A stretch of 64,000 nt of DNA, taken from the NCBI RefSeq assembly GCF_022012395.1, contig NZ_JAKLTQ010000005.1, positions 62,001-126,000 of the forward strand, read 5' to 3'. Under the pieces are notes generated by a model. That model saw nothing but the letters and a program-made list of their open reading frames with translations, did not search any database and had not been told where the DNA came from. The translations under genes were made by a program, and so were the position numbers. Position 1 is the stretch's first letter. Each line of letters begins with the position of its first letter. This document shows, piece by piece, positions 16,235-25,054 of the stretch. The stretch comes from Arthrobacter hankyongi (lineage in GTDB: Bacteria; Actinomycetota; Actinomycetes; Actinomycetales; Micrococcaceae).

Positions 16235-18850
16235 CTACTTCCGGCCGGCCGCCTGCGCGGTGAGGGCCCGGACCAGATGGTCGCGCTGCTCGACGACGAT
16301 CCGCCGCAGCGCAGCCGGTGACTGCCGGTGCGCCTCGAGCCACTGGTCGGTGCGCACGACGACGTCCTGCTCCGCCGGGTCCAGACCCTGCGGCAGGTCC
16401 TGGGCCTGCGGGTAGAGGCCGCGGGCGATCCGGGTAGCCAGTTCGATGCTCCGCCCGGCCCAAACCTGCTCCAGGCATTGGAAATAGGGGTCGATATACG
16501 GCGCGAGCAACTGCTCGGTGCCCAGCTGGAAACCGTCGATGGCGGCGTCCAGCAACTGGTTGGACAGCTGGGAGCCGGCCACCGCGTCCTGCCAGATGCG
16601 CGCCTTGGCCTCGGGATCCGGCCGGGCAGCCATCGCCGACAGGTGCCGGGCACGGCCGGCGGCGGTCAGGTCCCGGGCGAGTTCCTCATCAAGCTGGTCC
16701 GGGGTGGCGGACCCGGTGGCGGCCAGAGCCTGCCAGCAGCGCCAGCGCAAGTCCGGATCCAGGACCAAACCCGGCACCGTGGCGGAGCCGTCCAGCAGAC
16801 CGGCCAGGAAACCGGCGGCGCTGCCGCTGCGGCGGGCCAGTGCGGCGAGGGCCCGGGCCCAGGTCAGCTGGAGGTCGCTGCCGGGCTGGGCCAGGCCGAG
16901 TTCATGCCGGACAGAGGCCAGCAGCCCTTCCCGCAGGTCGGACCGGGCCTCCGCGGGGCAGTAGTGCTCCACCGCGAAGCCGGCGTTGTCCAGCAGGACT
17001 TGGAGCACCCCGGGATCCGTTTCTGCGGCTGCGAAACGTTGGACTGCCGCCACGTAGCGTGATGCCGGCAGTTCGGCGTCCCGGGCCATGTCCCACAGCA
17101 CCGACCAGCACAGGGCTCGCGCCAGCGGGTCTGCGATCCGGTCCAGCGCGGTGAGTACCGTGTCCAGCGACCGGGCGTCCAGCCGGACCTTGGCGTAGCT
17201 GTGGTCGGAATCGTTGGGCAGCAGCAGTGCGGGCACCGGCAGCCCGGCCAGTTCCGGCATGTCGGTGCCGGCACCGGCCACGTCCAGCCCGGGCGACGCC
17301 GTGCGTACCAGCGCCCCGCCGTCGGCCTGGAAATCGTAGAAGCCCAGCTGCAGCCGGTGCGGGCGCAGCACGCCCTGGCCGGATACCGGATCCGTGGACG
17401 ACTGCCGGACGCGCACCCCGGCCAGCCGTCCGCCGTCGTACGCCGGCTCCGCCGCCAGCGAGGAAATTCCCGCGGTCTGCAGCCACAGCCGGGCCCAATC
17501 CTGCATGTCCCGGCCCGATGCCGCGCCGAGCACGGCCAGGAAGTCCGCCAGCGTGGTGTTGCCGTAGGCATTGTCCCGGAAGTAGCGGCGGGTGGCGTCG
17601 AGGAATGCGTCGAAGCCCACATAGGCGACCAGCTGCTTGAGCACCGAGGCGCCCTTGGCGTAGGTGATGCCGTCGAAGTTCTGCTTTGCGGCCTCCAGGT
17701 CCGGGATATCGGCGACCACCGGATGCGTGGTGGGCAGCTGGTCCTGCACGTACGCCCAGGCCTTGCGCCGGTTGGCGAAGGTCACCCAGGCTTCCGTGTA
17801 CTCGGTGGCCTCGGCCAGGGCGAGCGATCCCATGTAGTCAGCGAAGGACTCCTTGAGCCACAGGTCGTCCCACCAGGACATGGTGACCAAGTCCCCGAAC
17901 CAGATGTGGGCCATTTCGTGCAGGATCGTCGTGGCGCGGTGCTGGTACTGGGCGCGGGTGGCCCGGGAACGGAAGACATAGTCCTCGGTGAAGGTGACCA
18001 GCCCGGGGTTCTCCATCGCACCGAGGTTGTACTCCGGGACAAAGGCCTGGTCATACTTGCCGAACGGATAGGGGAAGTCGAAGAGGTCATGGAAGAAATC
18101 CAGGCCCTGCTTGGTCACCGCGAAGATCCGGTCCGCGTCGAAGAACTCCGCCAGCGAGGCCCGGCAGTAGGCGCCCAGCGGAATCCGGAGCACCGAACCG
18201 TCCGCGAGGGTGCGCTGCCAGGCATCCTCGGCACGGTGGTAGGGGCCGGCCAATACTGCGGTGATGTAGGTGGAGATCCGCCGGGTGGGCGCGAAGCGCC
18301 AGACCGAACAGCCCGGAGTGCTGACCATCGGGTCACGGACCACCTCCGCACCGTTGGAGGCCACCTGCCACTGGGCCGGAGCGGCGATGTGGAAGGTGAA
18401 GACCGCCTTCAAGTCCGGCTGCTCGAAGTTGGCGAAGACCCGACAGGCGTCGGCCGGCTCAAACTGCGTGTAGAGGTAGGTTTCGCCGTCGGCCGGGTCC
18501 ACGAACCGGTGCAGGCCCTCACCGCTGCGGCTGTACCGGGCTGTCCCGGCGATAATAGCCTCGTTATCCGCCGCGAGGTCCGCCAGCCGGATCCGGGAGC
18601 CATCGACGGCGGTGGCAGGATCCACCGGCCGGCCATTGAGCGTGATCGAGTGGACGCCGGCATGGATGAAGTCCACGAAGACGGCGGCTCCCGGTTCGCT
18701 GCACCTGAAGCTGATGACCGTCCGGGACACAAAACCCTCGGCTTCCGGATCGCGGGCGTCGCGCAGGTCCAGCGAAACATCGTAACTGTCCACCGTGATG
18801 GTGCGCGAGCGCTGGGCGGCTTCGTCCCGGCCGAGGTTTTCGTTGTTCAT
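16235..18850 (-). CDS. pepN: aminopeptidase N (M1 family)
   Basis: An 871-residue cytoplasmic zinc aminopeptidase. Visible are the substrate motif GAMENPGLVTF, the zinc motif HEMAHIWFGD with the third ligand Glu in LWLKESFADYMG, and the long helical ERAP1-like C-terminal domain. It trims N-terminal residues from peptides. ATG 18850 (MNNENLGRDEAAQRS) is preferred over an in-frame ATG nine bases upstream because it fits the family start. It lies 47 bases after the YeiH gene on the same strand and may be read with it. Confidence 0.93.
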   Translation of the reverse strand: MNNENLGRDEAAQRSRTITVDSYDVSLDLRDARDPEAEGFVSRTVISFRCSEPGAAVFVDFIHAGVHSITLNGRPVDPATAVDGSRIRLADLAADNEAIIAGTARYSRSGEGLHRFVDPADGETYLYTQFEPADACRVFANFEQPDLKAVFTFHIAAPAQWQVASNGAEVVRDPMVSTPGCSVWRFAPTRRISTYITAVLAGPYHRAEDAWQRTLADGSVLRIPLGAYCRASLAEFFDADRIFAVTKQGLDFFHDLFDFPYPFGKYDQAFVPEYNLGAMENPGLVTFTEDYVFRSRATRAQYQHRATTILHEMAHIWFGDLVTMSWWDDLWLKESFADYMGSLALAEATEYTEAWVTFANRRKAWAYVQDQLPTTHPVVADIPDLEAAKQNFDGITYAKGASVLKQLVAYVGFDAFLDATRRYFRDNAYGNTTLADFLAVLGAASGRDMQDWARLWLQTAGISSLAAEPAYDGGRLAGVRVRQSSTDPVSGQGVLRPHRLQLGFYDFQADGGALVRTASPGLDVAGAGTDMPELAGLPVPALLLPNDSDHSYAKVRLDARSLDTVLTALDRIADPLARALCWSVLWDMARDAELPASRYVAAVQRFAAAETDPGVLQVLLDNAGFAVEHYCPAEARSDLREGLLASVRHELGLAQPGSDLQLTWARALAALARRSGSAAGFLAGLLDGSATVPGLVLDPDLRWRCWQALAATGSATPDQLDEELARDLTAAGRARHLSAMAARPDPEAKARIWQDAVAGSQLSNQLLDAAIDGFQLGTEQLLAPYIDPYFQCLEQVWAGRSIELATRIARGLYPQAQDLPQGLDPAEQDVVVRTDQWLEAHRQSPAALRRIVVEQRDHLVRALTAQAAGRK

Positions 18851-18897
18851 CCGGCCCATTTAACCATCGCGCCCAGCTATTGCGCTGCGCGGCGTGA

Positions 18898-19944
18898 TCA
18901 GCTGCCGGCCAGGAAGGCTGCGGCGAGGCCCAGGGCGGCGATCAGCAGCCAGGCGAGCAGGGCCGTGGCCACCGCCGGCCGGGAGGATCCGGCCAGTTCG
19001 CGCAGCCGGACGGACGCACCGAGCGCGAACAGGGCCGCCGCCAGCAGGATGTCCTGGAGCAGCCCGAGCACTTCCAGCACCTGCTGCGGCAGCCAGCCGG
19101 TACTGCGCAGCAGCACCATCACCAGGAAGCCGGCCAGGAACACCGGGACGATCGGCGGCCGGGCCCCGGTGTCCGGCCCGGCGGCCCGGCGCCGGCCATG
19201 CAGGGTCACCGCGGCGACCATCGGCGCGAGCATGGCCACGCGCACGAGCTTGACGACGACGGCGACCGCCAGTGCCGCCGGGCCCGCGGTCTGCGCCGCC
19301 GCGACCACCTGGCCGACGTCGTGCACGGAGGCCCCTACCCAGAAGCCAAAGGTCTCCACCGGCAGGTGCGCCAGCCGGCCCAGGGCGGGCAGCACGGCGA
19401 TGGCCAGCGTGCCGCACAGGGTCACCAGCGCCACCGGGGTGGCGGCATCCCGGTACCGGCTGCCGCGGGCCGCCGCGACCGCGGCAATGGCCGAGGCGCC
19501 GCAGATCGAGAAGCCGGCGGCCAGCAGCAGCGGCTGCGCGCCGGGCAGCCGGAAGGCCTTGGCCAGCAGGTAGGTGCCGGCGAAGGCGGCCAGCACCATC
19601 AGCACCGTCAGCAGCACTGCCCGCCAGCCGAGTCCGGCCAGCTGATCCAGCGAGAGCTTGGCGCCAAGCAGCACAATGCCGGTGCGCATCAGGGTCCTGG
19701 CCGAGAACTTTAGCCCCGGCGCCAGGCTGCCCCCGACGACCCGGGCGGAGCCGGGCAGGTTGGCGGTGAGGATGCCGAGGCCGACGGCGAAGCTCATCAC
19801 CGGGACGGCCGGCCACAACCGGTGCGCTGCGAACGCCAGCAGCACCCCCAGGGCGGCAGCGGCCAGCCCGGGCAGCAGGCGCAGCACCGCCGTCCGGCCG
19901 GGCAGGCGCGGGCGCCGGAGCCAGAGGGCGGCGGTCTTCGGCAC
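18898..19944 (-). CDS. YeiH-family putative sulfate exporter
   Basis: A membrane protein of about 348 residues with 9-11 hydrophobic helices. Family motifs are PVMSFAVGLGILTAN-like sequence, LMRTGIVLLGAKLSL, GFSICGASAIAAVA and GASVHDVGQVVAAA. The family is annotated as putative sulfate exporters; transport has not been shown for most members. GTG 19944 is chosen because AAGGGG lies eight bases upstream; an ATG at 19980 would add twelve polar residues. Confidence 0.85.
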   Translation of the reverse strand: MPKTAALWLRRPRLPGRTAVLRLLPGLAAAALGVLLAFAAHRLWPAVPVMSFAVGLGILTANLPGSARVVGGSLAPGLKFSARTLMRTGIVLLGAKLSLDQLAGLGWRAVLLTVLMVLAAFAGTYLLAKAFRLPGAQPLLLAAGFSICGASAIAAVAAARGSRYRDAATPVALVTLCGTLAIAVLPALGRLAHLPVETFGFWVGASVHDVGQVVAAAQTAGPAALAVAVVVKLVRVAMLAPMVAAVTLHGRRRAAGPDTGARPPIVPVFLAGFLVMVLLRSTGWLPQQVLEVLGLLQDILLAAALFALGASVRLRELAGSSRPAVATALLAWLLIAALGLAAAFLAGS

Positions 19945-20059
19945 GCGCGGGACCCCTTCCGAGGTGTGTGCGGGGAGCATCCGGGCTGGTCCGGATCTGG
20001 CTCCCTATCCTAGGGCAGCGGACGTTGCGGCTGCGAAACATGCCGGAAACATGCCGACT

Positions 20060-20080
20060 ATGTAAAAGGGCCATTTACAT
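20060..20080. promoter_or_regulatory. 21-bp near-perfect palindrome before the ATP-grasp operon
   Basis: Arms ATGTAAA / TTTACAT enclose AGGGCCA; nine of ten base pairs match around one central base. It ends 14 bases before the ATP-grasp start codon, in the place of a leader or core promoter, and that gene has no clear Shine-Dalgarno. Size and symmetry fit a dimeric repressor (TetR or GntR type); no regulator gene is adjacent. Confidence 0.55.
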
Positions 20081-20094
20081 GAAAACCTTTTGGC

Positions 20095-21639
20095 ATGTCA
20101 GACCTCTTCCAGGACTACGCCGAAGCGGCAGCACGCAGCGCCGCCTATGACGAGATGTTCGGCCCCGGCCAGATTCCCCGCGCGGAGTACGCACACGTGG
20201 CTGCCGCGCTCGGGGCGCAAACGCTCGCGGACGTGACCGGGCGTGCGGATTCGATGGCGCGTACCTTCCTGGACCGCGGGGTCACCTTCGACTTCGCCGG
20301 CGAGGAACGTCCGTTCCCGCTCGACATCGTGCCGCGCGTCATTTCCAGCGCCGACTGGAGCGTCCTGGAGCGCGGCGTGGCCCAGCGCGTGCGGGCGCTG
20401 GAGGCCTTCCTGGCGGATGTCTACGGCAAGATGAACGTCGTCAGCGACGGCGTCATCCCGCGCCGGCTGGTCACTTCCAGCACGCATTTCCACCGCGAGG
20501 TCTCCGGCTTCGATCCCGCCGGCGGGGTGCGGGTGCATGTCTCCGGAATCGACGTGGTGCGCGACGACGCCGGAACCTTCCGGGTGCTCGAGGACAACGT
20601 CCGCGTGCCCAGCGGTGTCAGCTACGTGCTGGAGAACCGGCGCGCCATGGCCAAGGGGCTGCCCGAGGCGTTTGCCCAGTCCAGTGTGCGCCCGGTGGAG
20701 GAGTACCCGCGCCGGCTGCTGTCGGCGCTGCGCAAGACCGCGCCGCCGAGCGTGGCGGATCCTACCGTCGTGGTGCTCACCCCGGGCGTCTTCAACAGCG
20801 CGTACTTCGAGCACACGCTGCTGGCCGGCCTGATGGGCGTGGAGCTGGTCGAGGGCCGGGACCTGATCTGCCGCGGCAACCGCGTCTACATGCGGACCAC
20901 CGCCGGTGAGCAGCGCGTGGACGTGATCTACAAGCGGATCGACGACGACTTCCTGGACCCGCTGCAGTTCCGCTCGGACTCCGTGCTGGGCTGCCCGGGC
21001 ATCGTCAACGCGGCGCGTGCCGGCAACGTGACCATCGCCAACGCGGTGGGCAACGGCGTGGCCGATGACAAGCTGGTCTACACCTACGTGCCGGACATGA
21101 TCCGCTACTACCTGGCCGAGGAGCCGATCGTGCCGAACGTGGACACTTTCCGGCTGGAAGAGCCTGCGGCGCGCGAGGAGGTCCTGGACCGGCTGGACGA
21201 GCTGGTAGTCAAGCCGGTCGGCGGATCCGGCGGCAAGGGCCTGGTGATCGGGCCCGATGCCTCCAAGGAGGAGCTCGAGGAGCTGCGGGCGAAGGTGCTG
21301 GAAGATCCGCGCGGCTGGATCGCCCAGCCGGTGCTGCAGCTGTCCACGGTGCCGACCATGGCCGGCGGGCGGTTCGGTCCCCGGCACGTGGACCTGCGTC
21401 CGTTCGCCATCAACGACGGCGACGATGTGTGGGTGCTGCCCGGCGGGCTGACCCGGGTGGCGCTGAAGGAAGGCTCCCTGATCGTGAATTCGAGCCAGGG
21501 CGGAGGTTCCAAGGACACCTGGGTGCTCGGCGGCGAACCGTCCCCGGCCTCGGCGGCGTCGGCCGCTCCGGGTGCGGTGCGGGAGCGCACCAGCGTGTGG
21601 CCGATCGCCTCCAACTGGCAGGACAGCCAGGATCAGTGA
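20095..21639 (+). CDS. circularly permuted ATP-grasp type 2 protein (DUF404/407 family)
   Basis: A 514-residue protein, usual for the family. Conserved blocks are the N-terminal YDEMFG, RPFPLDIVPRVI, the ATP-grasp elements VIYKRIDDDFLDP, NAVGNGVADDKLVYTYVPD, LVVKPVGGSGGKG and RHVDLRPF, then VLPGGLTRVALKEGS and NSSQGGGSKDTW. The ATP-grasp fold with permuted halves suggests an amide ligase. It heads the operon with the alpha-E and transglutaminase proteins, the set conserved as Rv2411c-Rv2409c in mycobacteria and proposed to make or modify a peptide or amide. Its substrate is unknown. The C-terminal tail is Ala/Ser-rich. Confidence 0.92.
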   Translation: MSDLFQDYAEAAARSAAYDEMFGPGQIPRAEYAHVAAALGAQTLADVTGRADSMARTFLDRGVTFDFAGEERPFPLDIVPRVISSADWSVLERGVAQRVRALEAFLADVYGKMNVVSDGVIPRRLVTSSTHFHREVSGFDPAGGVRVHVSGIDVVRDDAGTFRVLEDNVRVPSGVSYVLENRRAMAKGLPEAFAQSSVRPVEEYPRRLLSALRKTAPPSVADPTVVVLTPGVFNSAYFEHTLLAGLMGVELVEGRDLICRGNRVYMRTTAGEQRVDVIYKRIDDDFLDPLQFRSDSVLGCPGIVNAARAGNVTIANAVGNGVADDKLVYTYVPDMIRYYLAEEPIVPNVDTFRLEEPAAREEVLDRLDELVVKPVGGSGGKGLVIGPDASKEELEELRAKVLEDPRGWIAQPVLQLSTVPTMAGGRFGPRHVDLRPFAINDGDDVWVLPGGLTRVALKEGSLIVNSSQGGGSKDTWVLGGEPSPASAASAAPGAVRERTSVWPIASNWQDSQDQ

Positions 21640-21715
21640 GCCGTTGTCCGACCGGCACGTGCCGTAGCTACCAACCAAGCTGTATTCAAGCAATAAGACA
21701 AGGGGGCTGGCCCAC

Positions 21716-22651
21716 ATGCTGAGCCGAATTGCCGAATCCCTGTTCTGGATCGGGCGCTATGTCGAGCGCGCGGACGGGACCGCCCGGATTCTGGACGTGA
21801 ACCTCGAGCGGCTGAACCAGCTGCCGGCGGCGGAGCAGCGCGAAGTATCGCGCCAGCTGCTGGGCATTATGGGCTCGCGCCCGGAGGCAGGGAAGCAGGA
21901 GGAGTTCGGCCTGACCGAGCTGCTGAACCGGCTTGCCTATGACCGCAGCAGTCCCACCTCGATCTCCGGGTCGCTGGGCGCTGCCCGGGAGAACGCCCGG
22001 CGGGCCCGGGAAACCGTTTCCTCGGCACTGTGGGAATGCCTCAACACCACCTGGTACGGGCTCAGCCAGCACCGCAAGGACGTGGTGGGCACCTACCGGT
22101 TCTGCCACTGGGTGCTCGAACGCACAGCGATGGTCAAGGGCCTGGCCGACACCACCATGAGCCACGATGAGAGCTGGCAGTTCATGCTGCTGGGCCGCAG
22201 CCTGGAGCGGGCGGACATGACCGCGCGGATGCTGCAGACCCCGGACGTCTTTTCCGCCGGGCTGTCCTGGGTAAACATGCTGCGCTGCGCCGGTGCCTAC
22301 GAGTCGTTCCTGCGCACCCGGCGGGCGGCCTTCGGCGACGAGCACGCTGCCGAGTTCCTGCTGCTGGACCGGCTGTTCCCGCGCTCGATCGTCTACGCGC
22401 TCAGCGACGCAGAGCAGGCGCTGGAGCGGCTGGACCCGTCCTACCAGCGGGTGGGATTCATCAACGATGCCCGCCGGATCGTGGGCCAGGCCCGCACCTT
22501 CCTGGAATTCCACCAGACCTCCAACCTGGTCGCCGAGCTGCCCGAACATATGGAGCGGGTGCAGAGGGCCTGCGCCCAGGCATCCGACGCCATTACCCGT
22601 AAGTACTTTGCACAGGCAGTGGATCTGTCCTGGGTGGGAGAGGTTTCATGA
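21716..22651 (+). CDS. alpha-E domain protein
   Basis: A 311-residue helical protein with the alpha-E family start LSRIAESLFWIGRYVERADGTARILD and the later motifs ETVSSALWECLNTTW and LGRSLERADMTARML. The family has no established catalytic activity and always travels with the ATP-grasp and transglutaminase partners. AAGGGGG lies upstream of ATG 21716. The stop overlaps the transglutaminase start (ATGA), so the two products are made together. Confidence 0.92.
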   Translation: MLSRIAESLFWIGRYVERADGTARILDVNLERLNQLPAAEQREVSRQLLGIMGSRPEAGKQEEFGLTELLNRLAYDRSSPTSISGSLGAARENARRARETVSSALWECLNTTWYGLSQHRKDVVGTYRFCHWVLERTAMVKGLADTTMSHDESWQFMLLGRSLERADMTARMLQTPDVFSAGLSWVNMLRCAGAYESFLRTRRAAFGDEHAAEFLLLDRLFPRSIVYALSDAEQALERLDPSYQRVGFINDARRIVGQARTFLEFHQTSNLVAELPEHMERVQRACAQASDAITRKYFAQAVDLSWVGEVS

Positions 22652-23499
22652 CACGCCTGCGGATCGAGCACCGGACCGGCTATACCTACGACCGCACGGT
22701 CACGCTGTCCTACAACGAGGCACGGATGACCCCGGTGACCGATTCGCAGCAGGTTGTGCTCGAATCGACGGTGAAGGTCAGTCCCGCGGGCGCCGTGCTG
22801 AGCAGTTACCGCGACTACTGGGGCACCCGGGTGACGGCCTTCGAAATGCAGATCCCGCACGATTTCCTCGAGGTCACCGCGGAGGCCACCGTGGAGGTGC
22901 ACCGCAGTGACCGTGTGCCGGCCGAGGTGGAGGTCGTCGGCTGGGATGACCTGGCCGGCGAATCCGTGCTCAACGAGTTCTCCGACTGGCTGCCGCAGAC
23001 CCGGCTGAGCGAACCCGGGGAGGAAGTGCGCAAGCTGGCCGGCGGGCTGGCCGAGGGCCGCAACGCGCACGAGGCGGCCCATGCGGTGATGGCGTGGATC
23101 AAGGCCGAGATGCAGTACGTCCCGGGAGTCACCGGCGTGCAGTCCAACTCCGAGGAAGTCTGGAACCACCGCAAGGGCGTTTGCCAGGATCTGGCGCATC
23201 TGGGCATCGGCGCGCTGCGCAGCCTGGGCATACCCGCCCGCTACGTATCCGGCTACCTGCATCCGCGCCCGTCGGCGGCGGTGGGGGAGACCGTGGCCGG
23301 GCAGTCGCATGCCTGGCTGGAGTGGTGGGACGGCCAGTGGCGGCCCTGGGACCCCACCAACGTCGGCCCGGTAGGCGACTTCCACGTCTCGGTCACCCGC
23401 GGACGCGACTACCGGGACGTACCGCCGCTGAAGGGGATCCTGTCCGGCGGCGGGGGATCGCACCTGACCGTCAAGGTGGACGTCACCCGGATCGCCTGA
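22648..23499 (+). CDS. transglutaminase-like cysteine peptidase
   Basis: A 283-residue protein with the N-terminal bacterial transglutaminase-like domain (LRIEHRTGYTYDRTVTLSYNEARM) and the catalytic core: Cys in WNHRKGVCQDLAH, His in GQSHAWLEWWDG and Asp in PWDPTN. There is no signal peptide, so it acts in the cytoplasm with the ATP-grasp and alpha-E proteins. It could cleave or transfer an amide made by the ATP-grasp partner, which is inference. It is the last gene of the operon, convergent with the SDR gene, 25 bases apart. Confidence 0.92.
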   Translation: MTRLRIEHRTGYTYDRTVTLSYNEARMTPVTDSQQVVLESTVKVSPAGAVLSSYRDYWGTRVTAFEMQIPHDFLEVTAEATVEVHRSDRVPAEVEVVGWDDLAGESVLNEFSDWLPQTRLSEPGEEVRKLAGGLAEGRNAHEAAHAVMAWIKAEMQYVPGVTGVQSNSEEVWNHRKGVCQDLAHLGIGALRSLGIPARYVSGYLHPRPSAAVGETVAGQSHAWLEWWDGQWRPWDPTNVGPVGDFHVSVTRGRDYRDVPPLKGILSGGGGSHLTVKVDVTRIA

Positions 23500-23524
23500 C
23501 AAGCCTGCAGGGCTGTTTTGAGGG

Positions 23525-24985
23525 TTACCAGTCTGAAGGCTTGTAATCCTTGAGGAAGCATCCATAAAGGTCCACACCGGCCTCGCCCTGGACAATCGGG
23601 TCGTAGACCCGGGCTGCTCCGTCCACCAAGTCCAGCGGTGCATGGAAGCCCTCTTCGGCAAGCCGGATCTTGGTGTGGTGCGGGCGTTCGTCGGTGATCC
23701 ACCCGGTATCCACCGCGGACATGAGGATGCCGTCCTGCTCGAACATCTCGCCGGCACTGGTGCGGGTGAGCATGTTCAGCGAGGCCTTGGCCATGTTGGT
23801 ATGCGGGTGTCCCGGGCCCTTGTAGCGGCGGCCGAACTGGCCTTCCATGGCCGAGACGTTGACGATGTATTTGCGCCGGGCGGTCGAGGCGGCCAAGGCC
23901 GGCCGCAGCTTGCTGACCAGCAGGAACGGCGCGGTGACATTGCACAGCTGGACCTCGAGCATTTCCAGCGGATCCACCTCGTGCACCGACTGGGTCCAGC
24001 TGTTGATGCCGGTAATATCCGGCACCAGACCGCCGGCGTCCACGGCCGTACCGGCGGCGATGCGGGCGGGGGTGGCGGATTTGGCGGCCAGGGCCAGGGC
24101 CGTCAGTTCGTCGGCAGCCAGTTCCGGCCGGCTGGCAACGGATCCGGCCAAGGCAATCGGATGGCGGTCGTGCGCATGGCCGAAGGTGGCCAGTTCGGGG
24201 ACCGCGCCGGCGGGCAGCGGCTGCAGTTCGGCATCGACCAGCGGCCGGTAGGCGCCGGCCGACCGGCGGACGGTCTGGGCCGCGTTGTTGATGAGGATAT
24301 CCAGCGGGCCGGCCGCAGCCACTGATTCGGCCAGCGATAGCACCTGGGCGGGATCCCGCAGGTCGATGCCGACAATCTTCAGGCGGTGGATCCAGTCGAC
24401 GCTGTCGGGGACCGCCATGAAACGCCGCGCCGCGTCCTTCGGAAACCGCGTGGTAATGGTGGTGTGCGCCCCGTCCCGGAGCAGGCGCAGCGCAATGTAC
24501 ATGCCGATCTTCGCCCGGCCGCCGGTCAGCAGCGCGCGGCGGCCGGCCAGGTCGGCCGAGGCTTCCCGCTTGCCGTGGCTGAAGGCCGCGCACTCCGGGC
24601 AGAGCTGGTGGTAGAAGGCGTCCACCTGCGTGTAGGGCTGCTTGCACATGTAGCAGTTGCGCGGCCGGATCAGATGTCCGGCCACCGCGCCGCGGGCGGA
24701 GGAGGTCAGCTCGATGCCCGCCGTCTCGTCGTCGATCCGGTCCTCGGAGGCGGTCGCCGTGCGTGCCATGACGGCGCGGTCGGCAGCGGCAATCGCGTCA
24801 CGCTTCGCGTTCTTCCGGTGCCGTTTCACCGCCTTGAACATCTTGCCGGTGGCCTGGCGGACGGCCACGAAATCGGGGTGGTCGTCCGCCAGGGTATGGA
24901 TCCGGCCGAGCACCTCGACGCAGGTGGCGATGTCCTCCGGTGTCAGGTGCGCGGCGTCGGCAGTGCTCAATGGGGCAGCGGTCAT
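23525..24985 (-). CDS. zinc-ribbon-containing SDR-family protein
   Basis: A 486-residue protein, twice the usual SDR length. Residues 1-105 are helical and charged; Cys111, Cys114, Cys129 and Cys132 form a CxxC-14-CxxC zinc-ribbon pattern; the Rossmann domain starts at TGGRAKIG (154-161) with NNAAQ near 233. A 100-residue insertion (about 240-340) follows. At the active site Ser378 and Lys400 are present, but the YxxxK Tyr position is Thr396 (TNMAK). It is therefore unlikely to be a normal reductase. It is a single gene starting at ATG 24985, between the transglutaminase operon and glgC. Confidence 0.8.
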   Translation of the reverse strand: MTAAPLSTADAAHLTPEDIATCVEVLGRIHTLADDHPDFVAVRQATGKMFKAVKRHRKNAKRDAIAAADRAVMARTATASEDRIDDETAGIELTSSARGAVAGHLIRPRNCYMCKQPYTQVDAFYHQLCPECAAFSHGKREASADLAGRRALLTGGRAKIGMYIALRLLRDGAHTTITTRFPKDAARRFMAVPDSVDWIHRLKIVGIDLRDPAQVLSLAESVAAAGPLDILINNAAQTVRRSAGAYRPLVDAELQPLPAGAVPELATFGHAHDRHPIALAGSVASRPELAADELTALALAAKSATPARIAAGTAVDAGGLVPDITGINSWTQSVHEVDPLEMLEVQLCNVTAPFLLVSKLRPALAASTARRKYIVNVSAMEGQFGRRYKGPGHPHTNMAKASLNMLTRTSAGEMFEQDGILMSAVDTGWITDERPHHTKIRLAEEGFHAPLDLVDGAARVYDPIVQGEAGVDLYGCFLKDYKPSDW

Positions 24986-25054
24986 GGGATGGTACGAACT
25001 CCAGGCGAGGGCTGCGGGACCGATCGGTGCCCGCCGGACAGGTGCCCTCCGATT

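Noticed and set aside
17201-19573. A 790-codon open frame opposite pepN and YeiH
   Set aside because: Spans two unrelated, well-supported genes on the other strand and has low-complexity Arg/Gly/Pro composition.
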